The notes below the pieces were generated by a model, which saw only the letters and a program-made list of their open reading frames with translations, was not told the origin of the DNA and made no database searches. Made by a program: the position numbers and the translations under genes. From Flavobacterium defluvii (GTDB taxonomy: Bacteria; Bacteroidota; Bacteroidia; Flavobacteriales; Flavobacteriaceae), in assembly GCF_900129555.1 (NCBI RefSeq), contig NZ_FQWC01000003.1, forward strand, positions 558,001 through 622,000: a DNA stretch of 64,000 bases, read 5' to 3'. How positions within the stretch are numbered: the stretch's first letter is position 1; every line of letters begins with the position of its first letter. Shown in pieces: positions 17,458-26,428 of this stretch.

Positions 17458-18141
17458 ATGAAAAAAACACAAACTAAGATTTTATTAGTTGACGACGAGC
17501 CGGATATCTTAGAAATCGTTGGCTATAACCTTGCTCAGGAAGGCTACCAGATTGTTACAGCTTCTAATGGAAAAGATGCTATAGCAAAAGCTCAGAAAGA
17601 ATTGCCGGAATTAATTATCATGGACGTGATGATGGCAGAGATGGACGGAATGGAAGCTTGCGAGCACATCAGAAAAATTCCTGAGTTAAATAATGTTATC
17701 ATAACATTTTTAACAGCAAGAAGCGAAGATTATTCGCAAGTTGCTGGTTTTGACGCAGGTGCTGATGACTATATTACAAAGCCAATTAAACCAAAATTAT
17801 TAGTGTCGAAAGTAAAGGCTTTGTTAAGAAGGTTAAAAGAACAAGAAGTCGTTACAGATACTATAAACGTTGGCGGAATAGAGATTAACCGCGAAGAATA
17901 TAAAATCATAAAAGGCAATGTAGAAATTGCTTTACCAAGAAAAGAATTCGAGCTATTTTATTTATTAGCTTCAAAACCAGGAAAAGTTTTTAAAAGAGAT
18001 GAAATCCTTGATAAAGTTTGGGGTAACGAAGTTGTAGTAGGAGGAAGAACAATTGATGTTCACATTCGAAAGCTGCGTGAGAAAATAGGCGAAGATCTTT
18101 TTAAAACCATAAAAGGGGTAGGCTACAAATTTGAAGTCTAA
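17458..18141 (+). CDS. OmpR/PhoB-family response regulator
   Basis: The ATG at 17458 is preferred over a TTG at 17449; the product is 227 residues. The receiver domain has D12-D13, the phospho-acceptor Asp56 in LIIMDVMMA, FLTARSE and DDYITKPIKPK. The C-terminal winged helix of OmpR/PhoB type has KEFELFYLLASKPGKVFKRDEILDKVWG split by a loop, GGRTIDVHIRKLREKIG and KGVGYKFEV. The partner kinase lies 205 bases downstream, separated by a repeat element. The regulator lies between two targets with three-repeat 11-base-spaced promoters, so PhoB function is the best guess; no pst/phoU genes are in the window to confirm it. Confidence 0.92.
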   Translation: MKKTQTKILLVDDEPDILEIVGYNLAQEGYQIVTASNGKDAIAKAQKELPELIIMDVMMAEMDGMEACEHIRKIPELNNVIITFLTARSEDYSQVAGFDAGADDYITKPIKPKLLVSKVKALLRRLKEQEVVTDTINVGGIEINREEYKIIKGNVEIALPRKEFELFYLLASKPGKVFKRDEILDKVWGNEVVVGGRTIDVHIRKLREKIGEDLFKTIKGVGYKFEV

Positions 18142-18162
18142 AAGTACTGCAAAAAAAAATGA

Positions 18163-18328
18163 ACCATATAAGTGATATAAGTTCATTTAAATTATAGTAT
18201 ACATACTTTTGTATCAAAGTTTATCTTTGTCAAAGTTTGAAACTTTGACAAAGATTTCTTTTTTAAACAATTAGGTTATCGATAGAAATAAGTTTTACTT
18301 TTAAATGAACTTATATCACTTATATGGT
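18163..18328. repeat. 166-bp element with 29-bp perfect inverted ends
   Basis: 18163-18191 (ACCATATAAGTGATATAAGT...) is perfectly inverted at 18300-18328. In between is a second perfect palindrome, 16+1+16 bases at 18223-18255, with ATCTTTGTCAAAGTTT as the left arm. There is no coding potential. The same ends bound a different interior at 63023-63220, and a lone half occurs at 51249-51265. The element lies between the response regulator and its kinase, where it could act as an RNA hairpin that lowers kinase expression. Confidence 0.85.
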
Positions 18329-18346
18329 AAAAAATAATAGTTGCCA

Positions 18347-19432
18347 ATGAAAATCAATTTTAAAAAAACATACAAATTTGCCATAAAATCGGCATTATAT
18401 ATAAGTCTGTTTTCGACAGGTTTTGTGCTGATGCTGATGTCTTTATTTTATAAAAACCAATTAGAACATCAAATTGCGTTTGGAATAATTTTTATTATAT
18501 CAATTTACATATTCTCATTTCTGGTTTTACAATATCGCGTAGAACGATTCATTTATAGGAGAGTAAAGAAAATTTACGATGAGGTTTCGTTATTAGAATC
18601 GACAACATTAATTAATCAGCCTATAACTACCGATATGGAAACGCTTTCGCGTGAAGTAAAAAAGTTCGCAACTGATAAAAAACTCGAAATCGAAATGCTC
18701 GAAATTCGTGAACAATATCGAAGAGAATTTTTAGGAAACGTTTCGCATGAATTAAAAACACCATTATTTACCGTTCAGGGTTATGTTTCGACTTTGCTAG
18801 ACGGGGCAATGGACGACAAACACATCAGGAAAAAATATTTAAAACGTGCCGAAAAAGGAGTAGAACGTCTTATATATATTGTAGAAGATCTTGATATGAT
18901 TACCAAATTAGAATCTGGTGATTTGGATTTGAATATGACTGATTTTGATATTGTTGAACTGATTCAGAATGTTTTTGATTTACTGGAAATGAAAGCCGAT
19001 AAAAAGAAAATCAAACTTGCCTTTGAAAGCAAAAATGTTCAGTCAGTTGTAGTTCGTGGAGATCAGGACAGAATTCAGCAGGTTTTAGAAAATCTTATTG
19101 TGAATTCAATTAAATACGGAAAAGAAGGCGGATTAACCGAAGTTGGTGTTGTAAACTTAACCAAGAAAAAAGTCTTAATTCGTATAAGTGATAATGGGGA
19201 AGGTGTTGAAAAACAAAACATTCCGAGACTTTTTGAACGTTTCTATCGTGTTGACAAAAGCGGAACCCGTTCTGAAGGAGGTTCTGGTTTAGGATTAGCG
19301 ATTGTAAAGCATATTATTGAAGCTCATAAAGAGAAAGTTTATGTAGAAAGTGAGTTCGGAATTGGGTCAGAATTCTCTTTTACGCTCGAAAAAGCATTCA
19401 AAGCACAAAAAAACGATGTTAAAAAATCGTAA
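18347..19432 (+). CDS. PhoR-like sensor histidine kinase
   Basis: Start at ATG 18347 (a TTG lies two codons upstream), 361 residues. Two adjacent membrane helices (about 13-35 and 43-65) have almost no loop between them, so there is no large periplasmic sensor, as in PhoR-type kinases. A coiled linker leads to the H-box NVSHELKTPLFTVQGYVSTL (His134) and a HATPase domain with QVLENLIVNSIKYGKEGG, ISDNGEGV and RFYRVDKSGTRSEGGSGLGLAIVKHIIEAH split along its N, G1, F and G2 boxes. It is the likely partner of the response regulator at 17458 despite the 205-base repeat-bearing gap. Confidence 0.92.
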   Translation: MKINFKKTYKFAIKSALYISLFSTGFVLMLMSLFYKNQLEHQIAFGIIFIISIYIFSFLVLQYRVERFIYRRVKKIYDEVSLLESTTLINQPITTDMETLSREVKKFATDKKLEIEMLEIREQYRREFLGNVSHELKTPLFTVQGYVSTLLDGAMDDKHIRKKYLKRAEKGVERLIYIVEDLDMITKLESGDLDLNMTDFDIVELIQNVFDLLEMKADKKKIKLAFESKNVQSVVVRGDQDRIQQVLENLIVNSIKYGKEGGLTEVGVVNLTKKKVLIRISDNGEGVEKQNIPRLFERFYRVDKSGTRSEGGSGLGLAIVKHIIEAHKEKVYVESEFGIGSEFSFTLEKAFKAQKNDVKKS

Positions 19433-19520
19433 CGTCGTTTTGGCTAAAAGCCCTAAAACAAAGGTGTTTAACAATAAATAAACATTTCGTTTTAGGTCAT
19501 AACATTAAATTTTTATTATA

Positions 19521-19565
19521 GTAACATCTGGTTAATGATTTCTTAACATAGGTGCTCCATCTTTG
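19521..19565 (+). promoter_or_regulatory. Pho-box-like promoter of the porin gene
   Basis: GTAACAT-ctgg-TTAATGA-tttc-TTAACAT, three 7-mers at exact 11-base spacing, then 8 bases and CATCTTTG (19558-19565) as the -7 element. The start codon follows 30 bases later. The layout matches 17254-17298 on the other strand. Confidence 0.7.
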
Positions 19566-19595
19566 CATCCTGAAATTAAGGGAATTACAGAACTA

Positions 19596-20891
19596 ATGAT
19601 AAAAAGAAAAATATTAGCCGTTTTAATGCTGATTACTTGTGCTGTAAATGCACAGGACATTAACAAACAAGAAGTAAAAAATGAAGTACTTCGAATTTTA
19701 GATTCTATCAACAAAGCAAAACTTCCAGACACTAAATCCGGAGGAGGAGTTGAAGAACATTGGTATGACAAAATCTCATTACGAGGTTATGCACAAATTA
19801 GATACAATGGACTTTTCTCTACAAACGACAAAGTTTCCTGCGAACAATGCGACAAATCCTGGGGGACAACTTCAACAGCTCCAGATGCAAAAGCAAACAA
19901 CGGACTTTTTATTCGCCGTGCACGTTTAGTGTTTTCAGGGCAGGTTCATCCAAATGTTTTATTTTATTTTCAGCCGGATTTTGCAAGTTCGCCAAGTACA
20001 GGAATTCAAAACTTCGTGCAGATTCGTGACTTGTATTTTGATCTTTCTTTTGATAAAAAAAGAGAATACCGGGTTCGTATCGGGCAGAGTAAAATTCCGT
20101 ATGGATTCGAGAATATGCAGTCAAGTTCGCAGCGTTTAACTCTTGACCGTTCTGATGCTATAAACAGTTCTATATTAAATGAACGTGATTTAGGAATGTT
20201 TTTCTATTGGGCTCCAGCCGAAATTAGAGAACGTTTCGCCATGTTAGTAAAAGACGGATATAAAGGTTCAGGAGATTTTGGAGTATTTGCTTTTGGAGTT
20301 TATAATGGGCAAATTGCCAATAAGTTAGATGGAAACAGAGATTTAAATGTTGTTGCCAGAGTAACGTATCCATTCGTAATTGGAAATCAGATTATCGAAC
20401 CTGGAATTCAGGCTTATACAGGAAAATGGGCTTTTACCGGAGAAATTTCTAATGGCGTTACCGTAAATGATCCACAATATGTAAAAGATCAAAGAGTAGG
20501 AGCGACTTTTGTTTTATATCCAAAACCATTCGGAATCCAGACAGAATATAATATAGGCAGAGGGCCTCGTTATAATACCCTAACGAATCATGTTGATGAA
20601 ACAGATTTAAACGGAGGTTACGTTTTATTAAACTACAAATGGGATCTTAAAAAACAACGTATTTATCCTTTTGCCAAATTTCAATATTATGACGGAGGAA
20701 AAAAATATGAAAAAGATGCGAGAAGTTACGTCGTAAGAGATTATGAATTAGGCGTTGAATGGCAGCCAATTAAAGCTTTTGAATTAACAGCCGAATATGT
20801 AATCGCCGACAGAACTTTTGAAGACAGCGCGCTTCCAATAAACAGACAGCAAGGAAATGTATTGCGATTGCAAGCGCAGTTTAACTTTTAA
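19596..20891 (+). CDS. Phosphate-selective porin, OprO/OprP-like
   Basis: The ATG at 19596 (not the upstream TTG at 19563) starts a signal peptide MIKRKILAVLMLITCAVNAQ; 431 residues. The mature protein has a short helical N-terminus and then the porin pattern LRGYAQIRYNGLF, NGLFIRRARLVFSGQVHPNVLFYFQPDF split over two strands, RIGQSKIPYGFENMQSSSQR, ERDLGMFFYW and ELGVEWQPIKAFELTAEYV, ending in aromatic F (LRLQAQFNF). This is the OprO/OprP family of outer membrane porins. The position after a PhoB/PhoR-like pair and the three-repeat promoter support a phosphate role. Its stop codon overlaps that of the convergent glycosyltransferase gene. Confidence 0.9.
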   Translation: MIKRKILAVLMLITCAVNAQDINKQEVKNEVLRILDSINKAKLPDTKSGGGVEEHWYDKISLRGYAQIRYNGLFSTNDKVSCEQCDKSWGTTSTAPDAKANNGLFIRRARLVFSGQVHPNVLFYFQPDFASSPSTGIQNFVQIRDLYFDLSFDKKREYRVRIGQSKIPYGFENMQSSSQRLTLDRSDAINSSILNERDLGMFFYWAPAEIRERFAMLVKDGYKGSGDFGVFAFGVYNGQIANKLDGNRDLNVVARVTYPFVIGNQIIEPGIQAYTGKWAFTGEISNGVTVNDPQYVKDQRVGATFVLYPKPFGIQTEYNIGRGPRYNTLTNHVDETDLNGGYVLLNYKWDLKKQRIYPFAKFQYYDGGKKYEKDARSYVVRDYELGVEWQPIKAFELTAEYVIADRTFEDSALPINRQQGNVLRLQAQFNF

Positions 20892-21964
20892 AGATGATCT
20901 TCAAAAACACTAAATAATAAGTCCCAGTCTATATCATTTTCAAACTGAGACAAACCTTTATACGACTTTACTTTTGATAAATCTTCAATTGTAAAGTCGT
21001 CTTGCATTGCATACGGTACAAGATTTTCTTCCTGAAGTTTTACTGCAAGGTATTCCTGTTCATATTGTCCCGGAGTTGGAATAAAAAAAGCTTTTTTGCC
21101 CAGTTTAGCCAAATCCATAACAGTCGTATAACCAGAACGGCAGAGTACAAATTCACTTTCGTTAAAAGTTTGTTCCAATTGTTTTGAGTTCATGAAATTG
21201 TAATAGGTCACGTTTCCGGCCTGCCATTTTTCCTGTGTTTTATCTACAATTCCCTGTACAAATACAACCTTACCATTAAATTTTGCCGCTTCTTTTTGCA
21301 GTTTTTCATCGAGAAAAGTTCGTTGTGGTTCAGGGCCCGATAAAATAATCATCAAATCATAGACTATTGGAGTTTCCTTTTTCTTCATTCTGCTCAAAGG
21401 ACCAATATATCTCAGGTTAAGCTCATTAGTTTTAAGATGACCTAATTCACCCGTAAGATTTATTTTCTCATCAGAATCCGGAACCCAGCATTCTGTATAT
21501 TTTTTAATAATATGCTGATGACATTTACTCGTAAACCAGGTTGTGTTTCCGGTCATAACATTCAATTGATGCGTCATAAAAACCGAAGGTACTTTTTTAC
21601 TGAAAACGCCCAGTCGGTTATCAGAAATAATACCATCAATGCCATGTTTTTTAATCCAGCTGTTTACCATTTTTTTCTCATCCAAAATGGCAGTAATCAT
21701 TTTAGGAAGATTTTTAATCAGCTTCCATTTAAAATTTTTACCATTCTTAGCATATTCAATATGATAAGAAGGCAGTTCCAGAGTTTGAATGTATGGAAAT
21801 TCCTTTCTCAATAAAGCCAGAGCAACACCGTCAGAAGCAATAATTGGAATAAAATTATTTTCTTGAAGCGCCTTAATTATCGGAATGCATCTAGTAGCAT
21901 GTCCAAGCCCCCAGTTTAACGGAGCAACTAATATAGTTTTGTTAGCAGAATAATCAATACTCAT
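20888..21964 (-). CDS. MurG-like glycosyltransferase family protein
   Basis: The frame is open from 22024, but the ATG at 21964 starts MSIDYSANKTILVAPLNWGL; 358 residues. The N-terminal Rossmann half has ILVAPLNWGLGHATRCIPII, as in UDP-sugar transferases of the GT-B/GT28 type, with GIISDNRLGVF and SVFMTHQLNVM. The C-terminal donor half has LMIILSGPEPQR, FVLCRSGYTTVMDLAKLGKK and FFIPTPGQYEQEYLA, which are nucleotide-sugar binding signatures. The acceptor is unknown. It overlaps the convergent porin gene by 4 bases at the stop codons, leaving no room for a separate terminator between them. Confidence 0.82.
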   Translation of the reverse strand: MSIDYSANKTILVAPLNWGLGHATRCIPIIKALQENNFIPIIASDGVALALLRKEFPYIQTLELPSYHIEYAKNGKNFKWKLIKNLPKMITAILDEKKMVNSWIKKHGIDGIISDNRLGVFSKKVPSVFMTHQLNVMTGNTTWFTSKCHQHIIKKYTECWVPDSDEKINLTGELGHLKTNELNLRYIGPLSRMKKKETPIVYDLMIILSGPEPQRTFLDEKLQKEAAKFNGKVVFVQGIVDKTQEKWQAGNVTYYNFMNSKQLEQTFNESEFVLCRSGYTTVMDLAKLGKKAFFIPTPGQYEQEYLAVKLQEENLVPYAMQDDFTIEDLSKVKSYKGLSQFENDIDWDLLFSVFEDHL

Positions 21965-22049
21965 AATTTTTAACGCTTTTAAAAAACGAAGATAGAGAAA
22001 TATGTTTTTTATGTTATTTCGCACATATTACTAAATTATTAACTCTTAT

Positions 22050-22179
22050 TTAAGGTTCTAAGGTGCTGAGGTTCTGAGATGCTAAGGTTTTAAGTTTTTC
22101 TAACCAAATAAAAAGCCGAACGTAAGTTCGGCTTTAGTAAATCTTAGCATCTCAGAACCTTAGTCCCTTAGAACCTTAA
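22050..22179. repeat. Nested inverted repeat with central hairpin
   Basis: The outer arms 22050-22091 and 22138-22179 are imperfect inverted copies (TTAAGGTTCTAAGG... with CTGAGATGCTAAG inside). In the centre, AAAGCCGAAC-gtaa-GTTCGGCTTT (22112-22135) is a perfect hairpin that can terminate the leftward Ala/Lys-rich gene, whose stop codon lies in the right arm. The outer sequence recurs singly at 46761-46798. Confidence 0.75.
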
Positions 22180-22736
22180 TCCTGAATATACGTTTTATTT
22201 CCGTTTTTGTTAATGTAATATTTACCTCCTTTTGGACCAGTATACACTTTTTTACCATTGTATTCTCCAGTAACCTTATCTGGTGTTTTTGGAGCTTTTT
22301 CATTCGTTTCTTTTAAAGTCTTTGTTGCAGATTTCTTTGCTTTAACAGCATCTTTTTTTGCATCGTCAGCTTTAGCAGTTGCTTTTTTAGCATCGGCTTT
22401 TGCGTCATCTGCTTTTGCTGAAGCTTTTTTTGCTTTTGCAGAAGCATCAGTAGCTTTTTCAGCTTCTTTTTTGGCTTTTGCAGCTTCATTATCGGCAGAT
22501 TTTTTAGCAGCAGTTACTGATTCTTTTTTGGCTTTTGCTGATGCATCACTGGCTTTGTCTGCTTCTTTTTTTGCTTTAGCAGATTCTTTTTTTGCATCGG
22601 CTTTTGCTTTGTCAGCATCAGCTTTTGCTTTTTTAGCTTTCGCTTCAGTTTTAGCTTTCGCGTCTTTTGTCGTTTCCTGAGCGTAGAAATTAGCAGATAG
22701 AACTACTATAAAACAAAGTAATAATAATTTTTTCAT
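22176..22736 (-). CDS. Secreted Ala/Lys coiled-coil protein with basic C-terminal domain
   Basis: 186 residues: a signal peptide (MKKLLLLCFIVVLSANFYAQ), then about 130 residues made almost only of Ala, Lys, Asp, Glu and Ser in heptad-like repeats (KAKADADKAKADAKKESAKA and variants), which should form a long periplasmic helix or coiled coil. The last 27 residues are different: GKKVYTGPKGGKYYINKNGN. That pattern resembles the 'PBCV basic adaptor' domain known from chlorella viruses and scattered bacterial proteins; I make this match from memory. Function unknown. Antisense open frames in this gene are mirror artefacts of the low-complexity repeat. Confidence 0.75.
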   Translation of the reverse strand: MKKLLLLCFIVVLSANFYAQETTKDAKAKTEAKAKKAKADADKAKADAKKESAKAKKEADKASDASAKAKKESVTAAKKSADNEAAKAKKEAEKATDASAKAKKASAKADDAKADAKKATAKADDAKKDAVKAKKSATKTLKETNEKAPKTPDKVTGEYNGKKVYTGPKGGKYYINKNGNKTYIQD

Positions 22737-22801
22737 AATGGTTTAGAGTTTAAATTTTCATTTAAAATTAAACAAAAAATTCTTATGTTTTTCGTAAGGT
22801 A

Positions 22802-25800
22802 TTAAAAATAAGCACGAAGCTGAACATTTCCGGTATGCACTGTATTACCAGTCTCACTTTTACGACCCTGATAGTTTAAATTAACATCTAAAAATGAAGT
22901 AATGTTTTTTTGTAAAAGTAATTTCCAAACTAAATTAGAACCAGCCTGAAGACCTTCAAGCATTTGAAAACCAACAGACGAGAATTCGTTTCCGGTGAAT
23001 TTATTTTCATAAAAAGAAAACTCTCCATTTATCGTAACTTTCTTTTCGCCCGCAAAAGAAAATGAAGTTCCGAGTCGGTTTTGAACTAAAGTTTCCAGAT
23101 TTCCAATTTGGTTTTCTTTATTCTGAAATTCATAAAAGAAATCAAGACTCGTATTTTTTGAAAACAAATAACTGATTTTTGGCGCAAGCTGATATCCTTT
23201 TATGTCATAATTTTTCTCAACAAAATCTTCCGAAATTAAATCGGTTTTTATGGTTTTGGTAAAAAAATTAAACAGCCAGCTTTTTTGGTACAAATGCGTA
23301 TACTGCAATTGGTGCGAACTATTCCTGACCGTTTGTGAACCTATAGAAAGCAAGTTTTTGCCATTATTAATAAGATAAGAATACGTAACAGAATGTTTTT
23401 GCTTGCCGCGATTGTAAAACAAACTATTTCTAAAACTTGAATTCAACCCCAAAATATTTTCATCTGAAGAATAAAACGGATTGAGTTCTAAACGATCGCC
23501 GTTATTTCGAACTTTGCGGTCCATAATAAACGAAGTCTGGTTATAGAAATACGAAAGCAGTTTTTTAATTCCTTTTTCATTTTGCCATTGCAAAGGATTT
23601 AGAATAACAGACTGCGAAAATTTATTTTGATTTGTCTTTATATAAATCTGATTGGGAAGAAAAATTCTAATATATTTTGCCTGATCGGGAAAAGCTGCAA
23701 TTTCAAATTCTTCCAGTTCCTGAATCCCGTTTCCATTATAGTCATTCCAGGTATAAACACCTTGTCCCGTTGGCACTTCGACATACGTAAATTCTTGTTG
23801 CGCAATGGTTCCGGAACTGGTTTCGTACGCAGTTCCAATTTGCATAAACTGATTAAAAAAGCGGTCATTATACAAAATTCTTGAATTTAGCGAAGGTTCG
23901 TTTTCTTTATTAGAATCTGTAAAATCAAGATTACGGTAGCTGGCATAAACCGCCAAATCGGTTTTCTTGTTTTGAATCAATTTTGATTTCAAATAATACG
24001 TTTGTGAATTATTTACGTGCTGTAAAAGACCATTTTGCAAACTATCGTTTCTACGCTGTAAATAACCCAATTCAACAAAAACTTTTGTGCTGTCGCCGCG
24101 GCCGATAAAAGCACCATATTCTGAAAACCTTTGGCTTAAAGCCGAAAACTGATTTGTCGTTTTATCTTTTTCCTGATTATCTTCAATTTGTAAACTTGCG
24201 CCAACCCAGTTTTTCCCAAAATGATATTTCGTTCGGGTTTGGTTTCGAATGAATTTTGAAGCTGAAGTTGTTGCATCAGAATTTAAAAAACTGCCCTGAT
24301 TTTGAATTGTCCATTTCTTCAATTTAAATAAAGCCATTGTTGTATGGCGTGCACCGGAATAACTTTCGCTAAAATCTAATTTCTCAAATTGATAGGTAAA
24401 CAATCCAATATTTGAAGTTTCTTTTTTGGCAAATAAATCAAAATTCACGCCCGTAACTAATAAACTTTGATTTCCTAAAAGTGTCGAATTTAAATTCCAG
24501 TCGCGGTTAAACTCAATATTGTACAAACGCTCAACCGATCTAAAATCTTTTTGTACAAACTGATAATTGGCAAAGCCGTCAAGAGTCCAGTTTCGGGTAA
24601 AAAGTCGTTTTTTAATATTGGTTTTAAAAGCAATGCCTTCATTATCAGAATCGTCAATTCCTGAAAATAAATTTTTATCGTTGTTGCTCATGGCAATTTC
24701 AAAATCAACAAGCGTTTTTTCATCAGGATTGTATTTTCCTAAAAAAGTGGCGACCTGAATTTTCATAGGTGCAACCAGTTGTACAATAGGTTCGTAATTT
24801 CCCTGCGGAATTCCGCCAATTGGCGAAACATATTCGTAAATTCTTTCAACCGAATTACTGTTTTGAATAACATAATTTCCGAGATTATTACCAACAAGGC
24901 TAAATTTTACATTATATAAAACATCTGCAGAATTATTAGAATATTCAAAAACTTCAACCGAATTTACAACCGTTTTTTTATACAAAATTTTATTCTCAGA
25001 GTATTTGTCTTCATAGGCAGAAGGTGCAGTCATTTTACTTTGATCGTCGCCAGCTTCGGCCAGAATCTGAACTTGTGCTGTAGAAAGATTTTGCTGCAAA
25101 GGCTGGTTTTTTAAATCATTTTCAGAATATAAATAACCGCCAAAACTCCAGCTTTTACTTTCGGTTGCTGCTCCGGCGTACGTAACCAATCGGTTATAAT
25201 TTCTTTCAGAATATTGATATTCGATATTGATTCGCATTTCTGAAGTAATGGTAAACAGCGAGGTAAAAGTAATTTCACCTGCATTATAATCGATAACATA
25301 ATCGTTGTTTTCGCCACGTTTCAGCAAAATACCATTTACATAAACACGCTCAGAACCGGAAATAACCAAAACGTACAATTCGCCATTTTGACCTTTTAAT
25401 TTATAAGGTCCCTGATTGCCTTCCTGACCCGTAAAAGTACTTTTGGCATATTGTCCTTTTACAAACGAAATCGAAGCAAAAACATTAGTTTTACTTTTTT
25501 CTGTATCAAAATCAAAACTGGCAGAAAGTCCCTGAACTTTTTTATTGAAACTTAAAAACTGCGTTTTCCGGTTTTCCAGAAAAACATCTCCGGCACGAAT
25601 GTTCCAGTCATCTGTAAAAAGTTCCATGAAAATATTATCAAACTGATCTAGTTTTTGAGAGTAACCGCCATCCTGAAGCGGAATGTTACTATCCTGAAGC
25701 GAAGCCCTCAGACTAACTTTGTCGGAGATTTTACCTGTAATCTGCAAATCAAGGTTAGAATTTAAAACCGTATTTTGATTATTTCCAATTGTAACGCCTC

Positions 25801-26239
25801 GTGTAATACTTCCCGAAGTATTTAAACCATCAAATGGCGCTGTTTTTTTAGCATTACCGTTATCAATTTTGTACAATTTATCAGTACCTACATCATTTGT
25901 TACGACCTGACTGTCTTTGTAAAGGCCATATTCTTTGGTTAGAAAATCGGGATAATTAAGATAATTGACAATTAAAGTATCAGAAACCGAAGTGAATTTT
26001 TCATTTAAAAGAAGCGTCCCTTTTTGAAAATCAATTTTATAAAAACTAGAATCAATTGGCTGGTTTTTCGAATTCAAAAGTTCAAAAAAACTAGAGTTAA
26101 TGCTAAAATTTTCAAGATGAATAGTGTCTTTTACCGCAATTACTTTTTTGGTTTTATACAGCGATTCTGTATCCTGCGCATGAAGCCCGGAAAACCAAAA
26201 AAGCACCGCAAAAAACAGTAATTTTTTCACCATAAACAT
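22802..26239 (-). CDS. Large outer membrane beta-barrel protein, unassigned
   Basis: 1145 residues starting at ATG 26239, or at ATG 26233 two codons later. A signal peptide MVKKLLFFAVLFWFSGLHAQ is followed by small beta domains with KIDFQKGTLLLNEKF and NASGSITRG-like text (actual: NTSGSITRGVTIGNNQ), and then a very long run of amphipathic strands rich in aromatic, Asn and Gln residues. It ends in the aromatic LRAYF, typical of an outer membrane barrel. One strand block reads GVYTWNDYNGNGIQELEEFE, an EF-hand-like calcium loop. The size and architecture recall SprA-like giant barrels of T9SS bacteria, but I cannot assign it. It has its own transcription unit. Confidence 0.7.
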   Translation of the reverse strand: MFMVKKLLFFAVLFWFSGLHAQDTESLYKTKKVIAVKDTIHLENFSINSSFFELLNSKNQPIDSSFYKIDFQKGTLLLNEKFTSVSDTLIVNYLNYPDFLTKEYGLYKDSQVVTNDVGTDKLYKIDNGNAKKTAPFDGLNTSGSITRGVTIGNNQNTVLNSNLDLQITGKISDKVSLRASLQDSNIPLQDGGYSQKLDQFDNIFMELFTDDWNIRAGDVFLENRKTQFLSFNKKVQGLSASFDFDTEKSKTNVFASISFVKGQYAKSTFTGQEGNQGPYKLKGQNGELYVLVISGSERVYVNGILLKRGENNDYVIDYNAGEITFTSLFTITSEMRINIEYQYSERNYNRLVTYAGAATESKSWSFGGYLYSENDLKNQPLQQNLSTAQVQILAEAGDDQSKMTAPSAYEDKYSENKILYKKTVVNSVEVFEYSNNSADVLYNVKFSLVGNNLGNYVIQNSNSVERIYEYVSPIGGIPQGNYEPIVQLVAPMKIQVATFLGKYNPDEKTLVDFEIAMSNNDKNLFSGIDDSDNEGIAFKTNIKKRLFTRNWTLDGFANYQFVQKDFRSVERLYNIEFNRDWNLNSTLLGNQSLLVTGVNFDLFAKKETSNIGLFTYQFEKLDFSESYSGARHTTMALFKLKKWTIQNQGSFLNSDATTSASKFIRNQTRTKYHFGKNWVGASLQIEDNQEKDKTTNQFSALSQRFSEYGAFIGRGDSTKVFVELGYLQRRNDSLQNGLLQHVNNSQTYYLKSKLIQNKKTDLAVYASYRNLDFTDSNKENEPSLNSRILYNDRFFNQFMQIGTAYETSSGTIAQQEFTYVEVPTGQGVYTWNDYNGNGIQELEEFEIAAFPDQAKYIRIFLPNQIYIKTNQNKFSQSVILNPLQWQNEKGIKKLLSYFYNQTSFIMDRKVRNNGDRLELNPFYSSDENILGLNSSFRNSLFYNRGKQKHSVTYSYLINNGKNLLSIGSQTVRNSSHQLQYTHLYQKSWLFNFFTKTIKTDLISEDFVEKNYDIKGYQLAPKISYLFSKNTSLDFFYEFQNKENQIGNLETLVQNRLGTSFSFAGEKKVTINGEFSFYENKFTGNEFSSVGFQMLEGLQAGSNLVWKLLLQKNITSFLDVNLNYQGRKSETGNTVHTGNVQLRAYF

Positions 26240-26428
26240 TTTAACTCTAAAAAATCAAAAGTAGTATTTATAATCAAGAAATTCTGGGCGTTTTGTGTAT
26301 TAGTAAAACATTGATTTTGAGTTTAGATTATCATTTTAAAAAGGAGAATTAAAGATATTTTGAAATATAATTCTCATCATAAGTCAATCTTTTTTTTAGC
26401 TTTGTTCAGGATATAACGAACTTAAATT

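Noticed and set aside
18163-18328. Insertion sequence between the PhoB-like and PhoR-like genes
   Set aside because: Only 166 bases with no transposase frame and no clear target duplication; kept as a repeat element instead.
22258-22680. 140-codon plus-strand frame rich in Phe, Ala and Ser
   Set aside because: The exact mirror of the Ala/Lys repeat gene on the other strand; low-complexity repeats give open antisense frames.
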